From an uncultured Prevotellaceae bacterium (GTDB lineage Bacteria; Bacteroidota; Bacteroidia; Bacteroidales; Bacteroidaceae), in NCBI GenBank assembly GCA_902800435.1, contig CADCEQ010000005.1, positions 1-64,000 of the forward strand: a DNA stretch of 64,000 nucleotides, in the 5' to 3' direction. This document shows, one piece after another, positions 1 to 9,588 of the stretch; positions within the stretch are counted from its first letter, which is position 1, and the number at the start of each line of letters is the position of its first letter. Below the pieces are notes generated by a model. It was not told the origin of the DNA, searched no databases, and saw nothing but the letters and a program-made list of their open reading frames with translations. The position numbers and the translations under genes are program-made.

Positions 1-162
1 GGTCTACGTGCTAAACTGTCGTGTAGCTTAGAAATTGACGACAGCCCCAATATTAGCGCGGCGGGGCAATTTGTGTTCAAGTTTATAGAGGAAAGATACA
101 ACATTTTTCACTTTTCACTTTTCGCTTTTCACTTTTTTTCGTACCTTTGCACCAATCTTTAA
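1..162 (+). CDS. possible 3' end of an upstream gene (partial, uncertain)
   Basis: The first reading frame is open from the window edge to a TAA at 160-162, while the other two plus frames stop within about 30 bases. The first 34 codons look protein-like and end in VFKFIEERYN. After that the frame runs through a simple repeat and the promoter of the next gene, which is unlikely to be real protein. The true gene may therefore end by another route or may not exist. No family was recognised. Confidence 0.25.
   Translation, partial: GLRAKLSCSLEIDDSPNISAAGQFVFKFIEERYNIFHFSLFAFHFFSYLCTNL
105..132. repeat. heptamer array, 4 x TTTTCAC-like
   Basis: Four consecutive 7-bp units occur here: TTTTCAC, TTTTCAC, TTTTCGC, TTTTCAC. 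The array lies directly upstream of the GH53 promoter. It belongs to a set of 28-bp, four-unit heptamer arrays found elsewhere in the window. Confidence 0.7.
142..149 (+). promoter_or_regulatory. -7 promoter box TACCTTTG for the esterase-GH53 gene
   Basis: An exact match to the Bacteroidota -7 consensus TAnnTTTG lies 24 bases before the ATG at 174. Confidence 0.7.
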
Positions 163-173
163 CTTCAAGCAAT

Positions 174-2231
174 ATGATAACCTACCTAAAACCATTAAGA
201 TTGGCCGCTGTGCTGCTGCTGGCCACGCTGAGCATGACAGCCGCAGCAGCCGATGAGACCATCAACGACCAAGTAAGCCGACAGAAGGAAGTGGACAACG
301 GAGGCAGCGGCCGCTACAAGGCCATCGTCGTCAGCGAGAAGACGCTACAGAACTTCACCGTCTACCGTCCACGCAATATCAAGTATGCCGCACGCCGCGA
401 AGGCCCGCTGCCCATCCTCATCTGGTGTAACGGTGCCTGCTCGGGGGCGTCGACCAGCTATGAGCGGATGCTCAACGACATGGCGTCGCACGGCTATGTC
501 GTCGTGGGTATCGGTGCATTCGAGATGACCGACAGCGAGCGCGACGACGGAGGCTCGGACGAGAAGATGGTGGTTCAGGCCATCAACTGGCTCGTCAGTC
601 AGGAGAAGAAGAAGGGCAGCGACTACTATCACAACATCGACGTGAAGAACATCGCCCTGTCAGGGCACTCCTGCGGCGGTGCGCAGGCCATTGCCAACTG
701 CGCCAACTCGCGGGTGAAGACGCTGCTCATCATGAATGCCGGTATGGGTGGCATGTCGATGGGCGGTGCGTCGCCAAGCACGCTCAACTCGCTCCACTGC
801 CCCATCATCTACATGACCGGCGGCACGGACGACGTGGCCTACGAGAACGCCAAGACCGACTTCAACAAGGTGAAGAAACCCGTGGTGTGGGCCGATCTGT
901 CGGGTGCCGGCCACAATCCCGGTTATTGGGAGGAGTATGGCGGGCGGTTCCCCAAGCTGGCGCTGAAGTGGATGGACTGGCAGTTGAAGGGCTACAAGCA
1001 GAACGCCCGCATCTTCCTGAAGCCCGACCTGAAAGGCTTTGACAGTCACTGGAGCATCAAGACGCGCAACTTCACTGCCGCCGACAAGAAATACGACGCC
1101 CCGTTCGAAGACATGGAGACGGAAACCGACACAGTGTTCGACCGCGCTGCACTTGACAGCACGTTCTGCTTCGGTGCCGACGTGAGTTCGACGACTCTGA
1201 TGACCCGTCAGAGCAAAACTTTCTACAACCGTAGTGGCGTGAAGAGGACCGTGATGCCCATCCTGAAGGAACAGGGCGTGAACAGCGTCAGACTACGCGT
1301 ATTGGTCAATCCTACAGGTGGCGACTTCAACTCGACCTACTCGAAGACGTTGGCAACTCAGGCGAAGACACAGGGAATGAGCATCATGCTCGACCTCCAC
1401 TACTGCGACTGGTGGGGCGACAACGTGAAGCCCAGGGCGTGGAAGAGCCATACGCTTGAAAAACTGCTGACCGACGTAAAGACCCATACGACCTCGGTGG
1501 TCAGAAACTTCAACGGCACAGTCAAGCTGCGCTGGGTGCAGATAGGCAACGAGGTGGACGACGGGCTGTTGTGGGAGGATGGCCATGATACGGCTGTCTT
1601 CGTGAGCATCGTCAATACGGCCTATGAGGCCGTGAAAGCTGTCAACCCCGACGTGCAGACTGTGCTCCACGTCGCGCAGTGTGAGGACACGCAGTGGCTC
1701 TGCGACTACTTCGACGCGCTGCAGGCGGCTGGTGCCAAGTGGGATGCCATCGGCCTGTCGATGCACGTCAAGGCTTCGACACTGACGCCGGAGGTCCTGA
1801 CGGCCAAAGTCTGCGAGAACGTGAAGATGCTCCGCGAGCGCTACGACAAACCGGTGTTCATCGTCGAGACGGGCTACTACAACGACCGCCAGATAGAGGG
1901 CAACCAATGGCTCTGCGACCTGCTGATGCAGCTGATGGGCGCCGGAGCAGCCGGTCTCTACTACTGGGAGCCGGAACTGGCCGACGACTATGACCTCGGT
2001 GCCTGGAACCCGCTGACGCGCAAGCCCTCGCTCTCGCTCGATGCCTTCCTCGGCGTCAAGCACTACGAGCCGGGTACGCTGGCCGTTGAACGGCTGAACG
2101 GCGATGCCGCCGGCAGCGCGGTGGAATACTACACGCCTGGCGGCCTGCGCATAGCCAGCCCACAGCGGGGCCTGAACATTGTCAGACAGCGACGGGACGG
2201 CAGCGTCAGGACTATAAAGATTTTCAGATAA
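174..2231 (+). CDS. secreted two-domain enzyme: alpha/beta-hydrolase esterase fused to GH53 endo-beta-1,4-galactanase
   Basis: A bifunctional pectin-side-chain enzyme is predicted. The ATG at 174 is followed by a signal peptide (about residues 1-25). Residues ~30-285 form a dienelactone-hydrolase/acetyl-esterase-like fold with nucleophile motif GHSCGG (Ser166), a likely Asp in GGTDD and a His in GAGHNPGYW. Residues ~330-625 are GH53: GADVSS start, GVNSVRLRVLVNP, DLHYCDWWGD, acid/base Glu460 in VQIGNE, nucleophile Glu565 in IVETGYY. The protein ends in a PQRGLNIV tail of the type seen on surface proteins of Prevotella and relatives. GH53 enzymes cut beta-1,4-galactan in arabinogalactan I. The esterase may remove acetyl or feruloyl groups; its substrate is inference. 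The 3' end overlaps patB convergently by 8 bases. Confidence 0.9.
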   Translation: MITYLKPLRLAAVLLLATLSMTAAAADETINDQVSRQKEVDNGGSGRYKAIVVSEKTLQNFTVYRPRNIKYAARREGPLPILIWCNGACSGASTSYERMLNDMASHGYVVVGIGAFEMTDSERDDGGSDEKMVVQAINWLVSQEKKKGSDYYHNIDVKNIALSGHSCGGAQAIANCANSRVKTLLIMNAGMGGMSMGGASPSTLNSLHCPIIYMTGGTDDVAYENAKTDFNKVKKPVVWADLSGAGHNPGYWEEYGGRFPKLALKWMDWQLKGYKQNARIFLKPDLKGFDSHWSIKTRNFTAADKKYDAPFEDMETETDTVFDRAALDSTFCFGADVSSTTLMTRQSKTFYNRSGVKRTVMPILKEQGVNSVRLRVLVNPTGGDFNSTYSKTLATQAKTQGMSIMLDLHYCDWWGDNVKPRAWKSHTLEKLLTDVKTHTTSVVRNFNGTVKLRWVQIGNEVDDGLLWEDGHDTAVFVSIVNTAYEAVKAVNPDVQTVLHVAQCEDTQWLCDYFDALQAAGAKWDAIGLSMHVKASTLTPEVLTAKVCENVKMLRERYDKPVFIVETGYYNDRQIEGNQWLCDLLMQLMGAGAAGLYYWEPELADDYDLGAWNPLTRKPSLSLDAFLGVKHYEPGTLAVERLNGDAAGSAVEYYTPGGLRIASPQRGLNIVRQRRDGSVRTIKIFR

Positions 2232-3390
2232 GGCTGATGCGCTCCAGCGCCTCCATCAGTCGGGCGCGCGGACAGGCGATGTTCAGGCGGATGTAGCCCT
2301 CGCCCGACTGCGGGCCGTACATCGTACCGGGGTTCACCCAGACACGGGCTTTCTGCAGCAGAAGGTCGGCGTATTGTTGGGAGGTCATGCCGGTGGCAGT
2401 AATATCGACCCAAGGCAGGTAGGTGCCTTCCAAGGGGCGGGGCTGCCACAGGGGGAGATGCTTTGCGGCAAAGTCGCAAAGCGCCGTGTAGTTGCCCCAG
2501 AGATACTGGCAAAGCTCGTCGAGCCACGCCTCGCTCTCGTTGTAGGCGGCGATGAGTGCCACGGGACCGAAGGGGCCGACGTCGCACACCTCGTTGATGT
2601 TGATGGCGCGGTCCAGTCGGCGGCGCCATTCAGGCTGTGCGCAGATGATGTTGGCTATCTGCAGACCGGCAGTGTTGAACGACTTCGACGGGGAGTTCAG
2701 CACGACGCTGTTCTGGCGGCACTGTTCGCTGACGGCAGCAAAGGGCTGGAACGTGTGGCCGGGCATGATCAGCTCGCAGTGAATCTCGTCGCTCACCACC
2801 TTGACGCCGTGGCGAAGGCAGATGTCGTTCATGCGCTCCAGCTCGTCGCGGGTCCAGACGCGGCCCGTCGGGTTGTGGGGGTTGCAGAGCAGGAAGACAG
2901 TGGTCTTCTCGTCGGCGCAGCAGGCTTCAAAGTCGGTCCAGTCTACCTCGAAGCGGTTCTGTTTGTTGCTGTAGTACAGCAACAGACGGGACTCCAGCAC
3001 CTCGCAGCCGTTGTTGCGGATGCTGGAGAAGAAGCAGTTGTAGTCGGGCGACAGTATCAGCACTTTCTCGCCGGGCATCGTCAGCGCCTTGATGGCCACC
3101 GACATGGCCGGCACGACGCCCGTGGTGTATAGAATCTCCTCGCGGCGGATGGTCCACTGGTGTCGGCGCTGGAACCACGCGATGATAGCTTCGTAGTAGT
3201 CGTTGCCAACCACCGTATAGCCGAACACCCCGTGCTCAGCCCGTTTCCTCACGGCTTCCAGGATGGCGGGAGCAGCACGGAAGTCCATGTCGGCCACCCA
3301 GAGGGGGATAACGTCCGCAGAAGGACTCTCATCCCACTTCACGCAGCCCGTGCCGCGCCGCTCTATCAGTTCGTCGAAATCGTATGTCAT
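2224..3390 (-). CDS. patB: PatB/MalY-family PLP-dependent aminotransferase or cystathionine beta-lyase
   Basis: A fold-type I PLP enzyme of 388 aa, with PLP lysine Lys236 in SPSKSFNTAG, SDEIH upstream of it and the N-terminal signature IPLWVADMDF. PatB/MalY proteins usually cleave cystathionine or transaminate. Methionine or cysteine metabolism is likely but the substrate is not settled by sequence. It is the last gene of a yitT-DUF3737-patB operon, and its start overlaps the DUF3737 stop by four bases (ATGA), which suggests translational coupling. Residues 134-144 are encoded by a 33-bp palindromic element that also occurs in the flavodiiron gene and is expected to be an extra loop compared with relatives. 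Confidence 0.9.
   Translation of the reverse strand: MTYDFDELIERRGTGCVKWDESPSADVIPLWVADMDFRAAPAILEAVRKRAEHGVFGYTVVGNDYYEAIIAWFQRRHQWTIRREEILYTTGVVPAMSVAIKALTMPGEKVLILSPDYNCFFSSIRNNGCEVLESRLLLYYSNKQNRFEVDWTDFEACCADEKTTVFLLCNPHNPTGRVWTRDELERMNDICLRHGVKVVSDEIHCELIMPGHTFQPFAAVSEQCRQNSVVLNSPSKSFNTAGLQIANIICAQPEWRRRLDRAININEVCDVGPFGPVALIAAYNESEAWLDELCQYLWGNYTALCDFAAKHLPLWQPRPLEGTYLPWVDITATGMTSQQYADLLLQKARVWVNPGTMYGPQSGEGYIRLNIACPRARLMEALERISLI
2959..2991. repeat. 33-bp palindromic element, copy A, inside patB
   Basis: The core is a perfect 21-bp palindrome centred on GTTGCTGTA-R-TACAGCAAC with short flanks. It matches 16678-16710 at 32 of 33 positions. It adds 11 codons to patB in frame (coding-strand phase 0, residues 134-144, read as SRLLLYYSNKQ). 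Confidence 0.85.
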
Positions 3391-4232
3391 TTTCTTGTCT
3401 CAATGATGCAGTCAGCCGGCTGGCGCACGTTTTCGTCAATCGTTACGCTGCCTATCGAGTCGGCCACGATATGCCCGCTGGTCGGGTTCTTGATGTTCTC
3501 GATGTGCCCACGGATGTCGGCCTCCACCGTCGAATACTCGAACATACGGTCGTACATCGGGTCGATGGTGCAGTTCTCGAGCACCAGGTTCTGCGTGTAG
3601 CAGAGCAGCTGCTCGCCGGCCAGGTGACAGTTCACGAGCCTTACGTTCTTCGAGTGCCAGGCCAGATACTCACCGTCGAGCACCGAGTCGTAGACAGTGA
3701 TGTTCTCACACTCCCAGAAGGAGTCCTTCGTCAGGATGTTGGCGTTGTGAATCTCGACGTTGCGGCAGTACTGGAACACGTACTTCGAGTCGCTCTCCAG
3801 CCCGTCGACATAGATGTTCTGCGAGAACATGAACGGATAAGTACCGCCGTGCAGCTTGACATTCTTCAGCCGCAGGCCGTTCACACGCCAGAACGTCTCG
3901 TCGGCATCGGTAATCTCCACGTCCTCCAGCTCCACGTTGCGCATCTCGCGGAAGAACTTCGGCCCGTCGATGCGGCAGCGGCGCATCACGAGGTCGTTGG
4001 TGTACCAGATGGCCGAACGCGAACCCTCGGCAAAGTAGCAGTCTTCAATCAGTGCGCCGTCAACATGCCACCACGGGTATTTGCCGTAGAACTTGCAGTT
4101 GCGGGCCTCCATGCGCTGGCACTGCTTGATGCCCGACTCGCCGTCGGTGATGGTGATGTTCTCTAACTGAAGGTCGTGTGAGGCGAACAGCGGTCGCTCG
4201 CCACCGAACTTTTGGTCTTTAATTAGTCTCAT
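3387..4232 (-). CDS. DUF3737 right-handed beta-helix protein
   Basis: A 281-aa protein made of repeating short beta-strand units (for example VELEDVEITDAD, LRLKNVKLHGG, NVEIHNANI), which is a pectate-lyase-like parallel beta-helix. It matches the DUF3737 family, whose function is unknown. No signal peptide is visible, so it is probably cytoplasmic. It overlaps yitT by 14 bases and patB by 4 bases, so the three are almost certainly co-translated. The conserved pairing with a PatB lyase suggests a shared metabolic role, but the activity is not known. Confidence 0.85.
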   Translation of the reverse strand: MRLIKDQKFGGERPLFASHDLQLENITITDGESGIKQCQRMEARNCKFYGKYPWWHVDGALIEDCYFAEGSRSAIWYTNDLVMRRCRIDGPKFFREMRNVELEDVEITDADETFWRVNGLRLKNVKLHGGTYPFMFSQNIYVDGLESDSKYVFQYCRNVEIHNANILTKDSFWECENITVYDSVLDGEYLAWHSKNVRLVNCHLAGEQLLCYTQNLVLENCTIDPMYDRMFEYSTVEADIRGHIENIKNPTSGHIVADSIGSVTIDENVRQPADCIIETRK

Positions 4233-5130
4233 GCTTAGTTTCCGGTTTCTTCATTCTCACCTTGAAATGGTCGAAGCCCTCACCGTAGACGCCGATTACG
4301 GCACTCTGCGACACGAAGGCCGTCGGGTCGACCTCGTTGATGATGCGGAATATCAGGTTGCTCTGCCGACGCTTGGCCAGCACGAATAGCATCTTTACGT
4401 CCTTGCCCGAATAGAATCCCTGGGCATCGACGACGGTGCAGCCACGGTGGGGCTCACGGTTGATGCGCTCACCAATCTCGCGGTACTTGTCGGAGATGAT
4501 GAAGAACTGCACCGACCGGCGCGCCGACTCCACCACCTGGTCGATACAGAAGGCCGTGACGTAGAGCACGACGTAGCCGTAGATAACCTTCTCCCAATCG
4601 TGCAGCACGAAATAGGAACAAGAGATGATGATGACGTCGCAGATCATGATGACGCGGCCCAGCGACACATCGCGATACTTATTGATGATGGCCGCAATGA
4701 TGTCGGTACCGCCCGTAGAGCCGTTGTTGGCCAGGCCTAGCCCGACGCCGCAGCCGCAGAACACCGCACCGATGATGGCCGCCATAAAAGGCTGGTCTTC
4801 AAGCAGGTGGGCGCTGTAATGGTCGGCCACCACGCCGATGCTTACCGTCAGCACCGTCACCGCGTAGATTGTCTTGACACAGAATTTCAGCCCGAGCACC
4901 CTGAGCGCCACCGCCAGCAGTGCGCCGTTGATGACAAAGTAACTCAGCTGTACGGGAATGCCCGTGGCCCAGAAGAGGATTGACGACACACCGGCCACAC
5001 CGCCCGTCGTGATGTTGTTAGGCAACAGGAACACACCCCATCCAATGGCGTAGCTCATCATCGCAATCGTGATGATGATATAGTCGCGCAGTTCCTTTCC
5101 GAACTTTGCTTTTTTGATTGTTTCAGTCAT
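4219..5130 (-). CDS. YitT-family membrane protein (DUF161 plus DUF2179)
   Basis: A 303-aa protein with five or six hydrophobic segments in residues ~15-195 (YitT membrane domain with GGVAGVSSILFW and NNGSTGGTDIIA). A cytoplasmic DUF2179 domain follows at ~215-295 (RREPHRGCTVVDAQGFYSGKDVKMLFVLAKRRQ region). Family members are thought to be transporters or regulators with unknown substrate. It is the first gene of the three-gene operon. The -7 box TAACTTTG is 20 bases upstream. Confidence 0.88.
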   Translation of the reverse strand: MTETIKKAKFGKELRDYIIITIAMMSYAIGWGVFLLPNNITTGGVAGVSSILFWATGIPVQLSYFVINGALLAVALRVLGLKFCVKTIYAVTVLTVSIGVVADHYSAHLLEDQPFMAAIIGAVFCGCGVGLGLANNGSTGGTDIIAAIINKYRDVSLGRVIMICDVIIISCSYFVLHDWEKVIYGYVVLYVTAFCIDQVVESARRSVQFFIISDKYREIGERINREPHRGCTVVDAQGFYSGKDVKMLFVLAKRRQSNLIFRIINEVDPTAFVSQSAVIGVYGEGFDHFKVRMKKPETKHETN

Positions 5131-5149
5131 GCTAATATCAATTTGCCTG

Positions 5150-5157
5150 CAAAGTTA
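5150..5157 (-). promoter_or_regulatory. -7 promoter box TAACTTTG for the yitT operon
   Basis: Consensus TAnnTTTG on the minus strand, 20 bases before the yitT start, in the gap between yitT and the helicase stop. Confidence 0.65.
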
Positions 5158-5193
5158 CAGCATTATTTTGATATATGCAAGATATTTCACCTA

Positions 5194-6981
5194 CTATTTC
5201 TTTCGAGGCCGGCGCCGCGCCCACCCCTCTTCGCTAAAGTCAGGCTCCTCGCCACGTAGCTTCCGGGGGCGCTTGTCCATCATGCCGCGCCAGTCGTCCT
5301 TTTCCCGATGGAATGGGGCTTTTTTGCGCCCAGCAGGCTCCCCTCCCTCGTCGGCATCGTTACACCTGACGGTGCGCCCCTTGAAGCGAATTCCCGTCAG
5401 TTGGAGCATCACCTTGCGGGCATCCTTTTCAGGCACTTCGAAGTAGGAGATGGTGTCGAGCAGGTCAATATGGCCCACCTCCTGCCGGCCGCCGACGTAG
5501 CGGTTCAGCGTCTGCATCAGCACGCCAGGGAAGAAACCATCCTTCTTGCCGAGGTTGATGAACAGGCGCTTGTAGCCCTTTGCAGCCTTGTTCTGTATTT
5601 TCTGTCTGTCGGTCTGCGGCTTCTTCTCATGCTTGTCGGCCACGGGCTTTTCTATCTCCGGCGCGTCGGCATAGTAGGCCAGGAACTTACCAAACTCGAG
5701 CGAGACAATCTTCTTGATGATTTCCTCCTTGTCAATGTATTCGAAGTAGCGGCTGATGTCCTGCATAAAGGGGGCTATCTCCTCGTCGTCGACGTCGGTC
5801 TTCACAATCTGGTCCATCACCTTGTATAACTGCTTCTTGCAGATCTCCTCTGCGCTTGGTATCTCTGCCTCGACGAACTTCTTGCCAATCTCCTTCTCTA
5901 TATTGCGGATCTTATGCTTCTCCTTCGTGTGGACAATCGAGATGCTCGTACCCTTCTTGCCGGCACGCCCCGTACGCCCCGAGCGGTGGGTGTAGTTTTC
6001 GATGTCGTCGGGCAGTCCGAAGTTGATGACGTGCGTCAGGTCGTCGACGTCGAGTCCTCGGGCGGCCACATCGGTGGCCACGAGCAACTGGACGGTATGC
6101 TGGCGGAACTTCTGCATCGTCAGATCGCGCTGCTGCTGCGACAGGTCGCCGTGCAGCGCTTCAGCATTATAGCCATCGCGAATCAGTTTGTCGGCCACCT
6201 CCTGCGTTTCCAGTTTCGTGCGGCAGAAGATGATGGCAAAAATCTTGGGATAGAAGTCCACAATGCGCTTCAGTGCCAGATACTTGTCCTTCGCCTGTAC
6301 CATATAATAAATATGGTTCACGTTCTCGGCACCCTCGTTGCGCGAGCCGACGACGATGGTCTCGTAGTCGCGCAGGTACTGCTTGGCCACGCGCTCCACT
6401 TCGCGGCTCATCGTGGCCGAGAACATCAGTGTGGAGTGCTCCTCAGGCAGCGACTCGAAAATCTCGTTGATGCTGTCAGAGAAGCCCATGTTCAGCATCT
6501 CGTCGGCCTCGTCGAGCACGATGTTTGTCACATGCTCCAAATGTGCATAGCCGCGATTCTTCAGGTCGATGAGTCGGCCCGGCGTCGCCACGATAATCTG
6601 CACGCCCTTGCGGAGTGCGCGCATCTGCGGCTCGATGGCCGCCCCGCCATACACCGCCTCCACGTGGATGTCGTCCATGTAGCGGGAGAAGTCGCGCAGG
6701 TCGTCGGCTATCTGCAGACAAAGCTCGCGCGTCGGCGACAGGATGAGAGCCTGTGGGGCCTCTTTCCCACTCGCACGGGCGGGAGCTATACGCTGTAGCA
6801 ATGGCAAACCAAACGCCGCCGTCTTGCCCGTGCCCGTCTGGGCCAGAGCAATGACGTCGCGGCGTTTTTCTAACAGGTAGGGAATAACAGCCTCCTGCAC
6901 AGGCATAGGCTGTACGAATCCCAATTCCTCAATGGCGCGGCGAATCTCTTCGCAGACGCCTAATTCTTCAAATGTCTTCAA
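5194..6981 (-). CDS. DEAD-box ATP-dependent RNA helicase with DbpA-type RNA-binding domain
   Basis: RNA helicase of 595 aa. Core motifs are AQTGTGKT (residues 48-54), SPTRELCLQ, TPGRLID, DEAD (157-160), SAT, RGLDVDD and HRSGRTGRAGKKG. A DbpA-like RRM follows (about 480-555, YKRLFINLGKKDGFFPG) and then a basic tail with RKKAP and RRRPRKK. The reading frame stays open upstream into cysK, but the family start (KTFEELG) and the 19-base gap after cysK point to a TTG start at 6979-6981; no ATG fits. Expected roles are ribosome assembly or RNA turnover. It is probably co-transcribed behind cysK, as no -7 box lies in the gap. Confidence 0.9.
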   Translation of the reverse strand: MKTFEELGVCEEIRRAIEELGFVQPMPVQEAVIPYLLEKRRDVIALAQTGTGKTAAFGLPLLQRIAPARASGKEAPQALILSPTRELCLQIADDLRDFSRYMDDIHVEAVYGGAAIEPQMRALRKGVQIIVATPGRLIDLKNRGYAHLEHVTNIVLDEADEMLNMGFSDSINEIFESLPEEHSTLMFSATMSREVERVAKQYLRDYETIVVGSRNEGAENVNHIYYMVQAKDKYLALKRIVDFYPKIFAIIFCRTKLETQEVADKLIRDGYNAEALHGDLSQQQRDLTMQKFRQHTVQLLVATDVAARGLDVDDLTHVINFGLPDDIENYTHRSGRTGRAGKKGTSISIVHTKEKHKIRNIEKEIGKKFVEAEIPSAEEICKKQLYKVMDQIVKTDVDDEEIAPFMQDISRYFEYIDKEEIIKKIVSLEFGKFLAYYADAPEIEKPVADKHEKKPQTDRQKIQNKAAKGYKRLFINLGKKDGFFPGVLMQTLNRYVGGRQEVGHIDLLDTISYFEVPEKDARKVMLQLTGIRFKGRTVRCNDADEGGEPAGRKKAPFHREKDDWRGMMDKRPRKLRGEEPDFSEEGWARRRPRKK

Positions 6982-7000
6982 TCTATATATAAACCCTTTT

Positions 7001-7948
7001 TTAGAGCGGGTAGTCTTCGAAGGCGTAGAGCACCGTCGAGAGGTAGCGCTCGCCCGTGTCAGGCAGCAGCACGACAATGCGCTTGCCCTTGTTCTCGGGC
7101 CGTTTGGCCACCTCAGCGGCAGCAAAGGCTGCTGCGCCGCTGCTGATGCCTACCAGCAGGCCCTCTGTCTGTGCCAGCTGACGACCAGTACGGATGGCAT
7201 CGTCGTTGTCGACGTCGAACACCTCGTCAATCAGCTCAGCGGCATAGGTCTTGGGAACAAAGCCAGCTCCGATGCCCTGAATCTTGTGCGGACCACTCTG
7301 TCCACCGTTCAGCACAGGCGAAGACTTCGGCTCGGCAGCCACTATCTTCACCGACGAATTCTGGCTCTTCAGGTATTTGGCCACACCAGAGACCGTGCCG
7401 CCCGTACCCACGCCAGCCACGAAGATATCAACCGTACCGTCGGTCTGGGCCCAGATTTCAGGACCAGTAGTGGCAAAGTGCTTGGCTGGATTGGCGGGGT
7501 TCTCAAACTGCTGCAGAATGACCGATCCCGGGATGCTTTCGCGAAGCTCCTCGGCGGCGCGAATGGCACCGGGCATACCGTCCTTACCAGGAGTCAGGCG
7601 CACCTCTGCACCGTAGGCCTTCACCAGATTGCGACGCTCTACGCTCATCGTCTCGGGCATCGTCAAGATGAGGTGATAGCCCTTGACGGCACTCACGAGA
7701 GCCAGTCCCACGCCGGTATTACCGCTGGTAGGCTCGATGATGGTAGCGCCCGGCTTCAGGGTGCCCTTCTGTTCGGCATCCTCAATCATGGCCAAGGCAA
7801 TGCGGTCTTTCACGCTGCCGCCAGGGTTGAAGAACTCGATCTTGGCGATGACAGGTGTGTCAAGGCCTTTTGACTGCGAGAATTTGTTGAGCTCAAGAAG
7901 AGGAGTTTTGCCGATGAGCTCGGTCAGCTGTTTTGCTATCTGTGCCAT
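7001..7948 (-). CDS. cysK: cysteine synthase A (O-acetylserine sulfhydrylase)
   Basis: Makes cysteine from O-acetylserine and sulfide. The 315-aa length is typical. The PLP lysine is Lys47 in NPGGSVKDR, the substrate loop is PTSGNTG, and the phosphate-binding GTGGT is in [14 protein letters not shown] second sulfhydrylase gene, metY, lies next upstream but has its own promoter. The gene has its own TATCTTTG box 41 bases before the ATG. Confidence 0.96.
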   Translation of the reverse strand: MAQIAKQLTELIGKTPLLELNKFSQSKGLDTPVIAKIEFFNPGGSVKDRIALAMIEDAEQKGTLKPGATIIEPTSGNTGVGLALVSAVKGYHLILTMPETMSVERRNLVKAYGAEVRLTPGKDGMPGAIRAAEELRESIPGSVILQQFENPANPAKHFATTGPEIWAQTDGTVDIFVAGVGTGGTVSGVAKYLKSQNSSVKIVAAEPKSSPVLNGGQSGPHKIQGIGAGFVPKTYAAELIDEVFDVDNDDAIRTGRQLAQTEGLLVGISSGAAAFAAAEVAKRPENKGKRIVVLLPDTGERYLSTVLYAFEDYPL

Positions 7949-7988
7949 AACGTGATTTCTTATTGATGAATTGTGGTTTATTTGTGTG

Positions 7989-7996
7989 CAAAGATA
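7989..7996 (-). promoter_or_regulatory. -7 promoter box TATCTTTG for cysK (and helicase)
   Basis: Minus-strand TAnnTTTG between the metY stop and the cysK start. Confidence 0.65.
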
Positions 7997-8040
7997 CTAA
8001 ATTTAGAGTGAATTACCAAATTTCTTTGTAAAATTAGTCC

Positions 8041-9333
8041 TTAAATTTGTGCAAAGGCTTGTTCCAGGTCTCCAATGATGTCATCAATGTGCTCCGTACC
8101 GATGGAAAGGCGGATGGTAGCGGGCGTGATGTGCTGCTCCTCCAGTTCCTCGGGCGACAGCTGCGAGTGGGTGGTGGTGTAGGGATGAATAACCAGGCTC
8201 TTCACGTCGGCCACGTTGGCCAGCAGCGAGAAGATCTGCAGGGCATCGATAAACCGCCAGGCCTCCTCCTGACCACCCTTAATCTCAAAGGTGAAGATAG
8301 AGCCGCCGCCGTTGGGGAAGTACTTCTTGTAGAGCTGGTGGTCGGGATGGCTCTTCAGTGCCGGGTGGTTCACCTTGCCCACCTTCGGGTGGTTTTTCAG
8401 GAAGTCAACCACCTTCAGCGCATTCTCCACGTGGCGCTCTACGCGCAAGCTCAGCGTCTCGACGCCCTGAAGCAGGATGAAGGCATTGAAGGGCGACAGG
8501 GTTGCGCCAGTGTCACGGAGCAAGACGGCACGGATGCGGGTCACGTAGGCAGCAGCGCCTACTGCGTCGGCAAACACGATGCCGTGGTACGAGGGGTCGG
8601 GCTTGGCCAGCGTGGGGAACTTGTCGGGATTGGCCTGCCAGTCGAATTTGCCACCGTCGACGATGACGCCGCCTAACGATGAACCGTGACCGCCCAGGAA
8701 CTTGGTGGCTGAATGTACAACAATGTCAGCACCATGTTCCAAAGGACGGATGAGGTAAGGGGTTCCGAACGTATTGTCGACGATGAACGGAATGCCATGC
8801 TTATGGGCTACGGCAGCCACACCTTCAAGGTCAAGCACATCGGAGTTGGGGTTGCCGAAGGTTTCGGCATATACTACTTTTGTGTTGGGCTGGATTGCGG
8901 CCTCCAGGGCAGCGAGGTCGTTGACGTTAACAATGGTGTTTGTGATGCCCTGAGTTGAGAGTGTGTGGGTAATGAGGTTGTATGAACCACCATAGAGATT
9001 GTCGGCAGCCACGATGTGATCGCCAGCCTGCACAATGTTCTGCAGGGCGTAGGTGATGGCGGCTGCACCAGAGGCGACAGCCAGACCAGCCACACCGCCC
9101 TCGAGGGCTGCGACGCGATCCTCGAACACGCCCTGTGTCGAGTTGGTCAGGCGTCCGTAGATATTACCGGCATCGCGCAGACCGAAGCGGTCGGCGGCGT
9201 GCTGTGAGTTGTGGAACACGTAGCTCGTCGTCTGATAAATAGGTACCGCACGTGCGTCGGTAGCGGGGTCAGCCTGTTCCTGGCCTACGTGGAGCTGAAG
9301 TGTCTCGAAACGATAATTTTTCTTTGTACTCAT
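8041..9333 (-). CDS. metY: O-acetylhomoserine aminocarboxypropyltransferase (sulfhydrylase)
   Basis: Cys/Met-metabolism PLP enzyme of 430 aa that forms homocysteine from O-acetylhomoserine and sulfide. Signatures are [30 protein letters not shown] in the N-terminal region, PLP lysine Lys211 in [12 protein letters not shown], and the C-terminal [10 protein letters not shown] and [12 protein letters not shown]. The frame extends upstream but homologous sequence begins at the ATG at 9331-9333. Its length and the HxxGQ start favour MetY over MetB or MetC. Next to cysK it makes a sulfide-assimilation pair. Confidence 0.94.
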   Translation of the reverse strand: MSTKKNYRFETLQLHVGQEQADPATDARAVPIYQTTSYVFHNSQHAADRFGLRDAGNIYGRLTNSTQGVFEDRVAALEGGVAGLAVASGAAAITYALQNIVQAGDHIVAADNLYGGSYNLITHTLSTQGITNTIVNVNDLAALEAAIQPNTKVVYAETFGNPNSDVLDLEGVAAVAHKHGIPFIVDNTFGTPYLIRPLEHGADIVVHSATKFLGGHGSSLGGVIVDGGKFDWQANPDKFPTLAKPDPSYHGIVFADAVGAAAYVTRIRAVLLRDTGATLSPFNAFILLQGVETLSLRVERHVENALKVVDFLKNHPKVGKVNHPALKSHPDHQLYKKYFPNGGGSIFTFEIKGGQEEAWRFIDALQIFSLLANVADVKSLVIHPYTTTHSQLSPEELEEQHITPATIRLSIGTEHIDDIIGDLEQAFAQI

Positions 9334-9377
9334 AATCTGTTCCTTTCTTTTGTTGATTGTTGTTTGATTTCTGGGTG

Positions 9378-9385
9378 CAAAGGTA
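9378..9385 (-). promoter_or_regulatory. -7 promoter box TACCTTTG for metY
   Basis: Minus-strand consensus box 45 bases before the metY ATG. The leader is too short to hold a SAM riboswitch. Confidence 0.68.
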
Positions 9386-9560
9386 CGGCATTTAGAAATA
9401 TCCACCAAATTTTAAGCAGTAATCAGAAAATACACCTGTATCTGCTCGTTTTGTAGAAGAATCCTCCAAGAAAGGCTTTCTGGCACCACCCTAACAGAAG
9501 ATTTTTCTGTTTTTCACGTTCAAAGGCATACGTCAGACCATATTTTTCGGATTTTTTTTG

Positions 9561-9568
9561 TACCTTTG
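9561..9568 (+). promoter_or_regulatory. -7 promoter box TACCTTTG for tcdA
   Basis: Exact consensus 20 bases before the tcdA ATG, after a T-rich stretch. Confidence 0.68.
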
Positions 9569-9588
9569 CAGGCAAAACGAAAGAGGCA

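Noticed and set aside
2959..2991. The palindrome as a sequencing or assembly artefact, or as chance similarity
   Set aside because: Both copies preserve the reading frame, have different flanks and share 32 of 33 bases at sites 13.7 kb apart. Chance is implausible and an artefact would probably break one frame.
7949..9588. SAM or other riboswitch in front of cysK or metY
   Set aside because: Leaders from the -7 boxes are about 35-45 bases, too short, and no conserved riboswitch core is visible.
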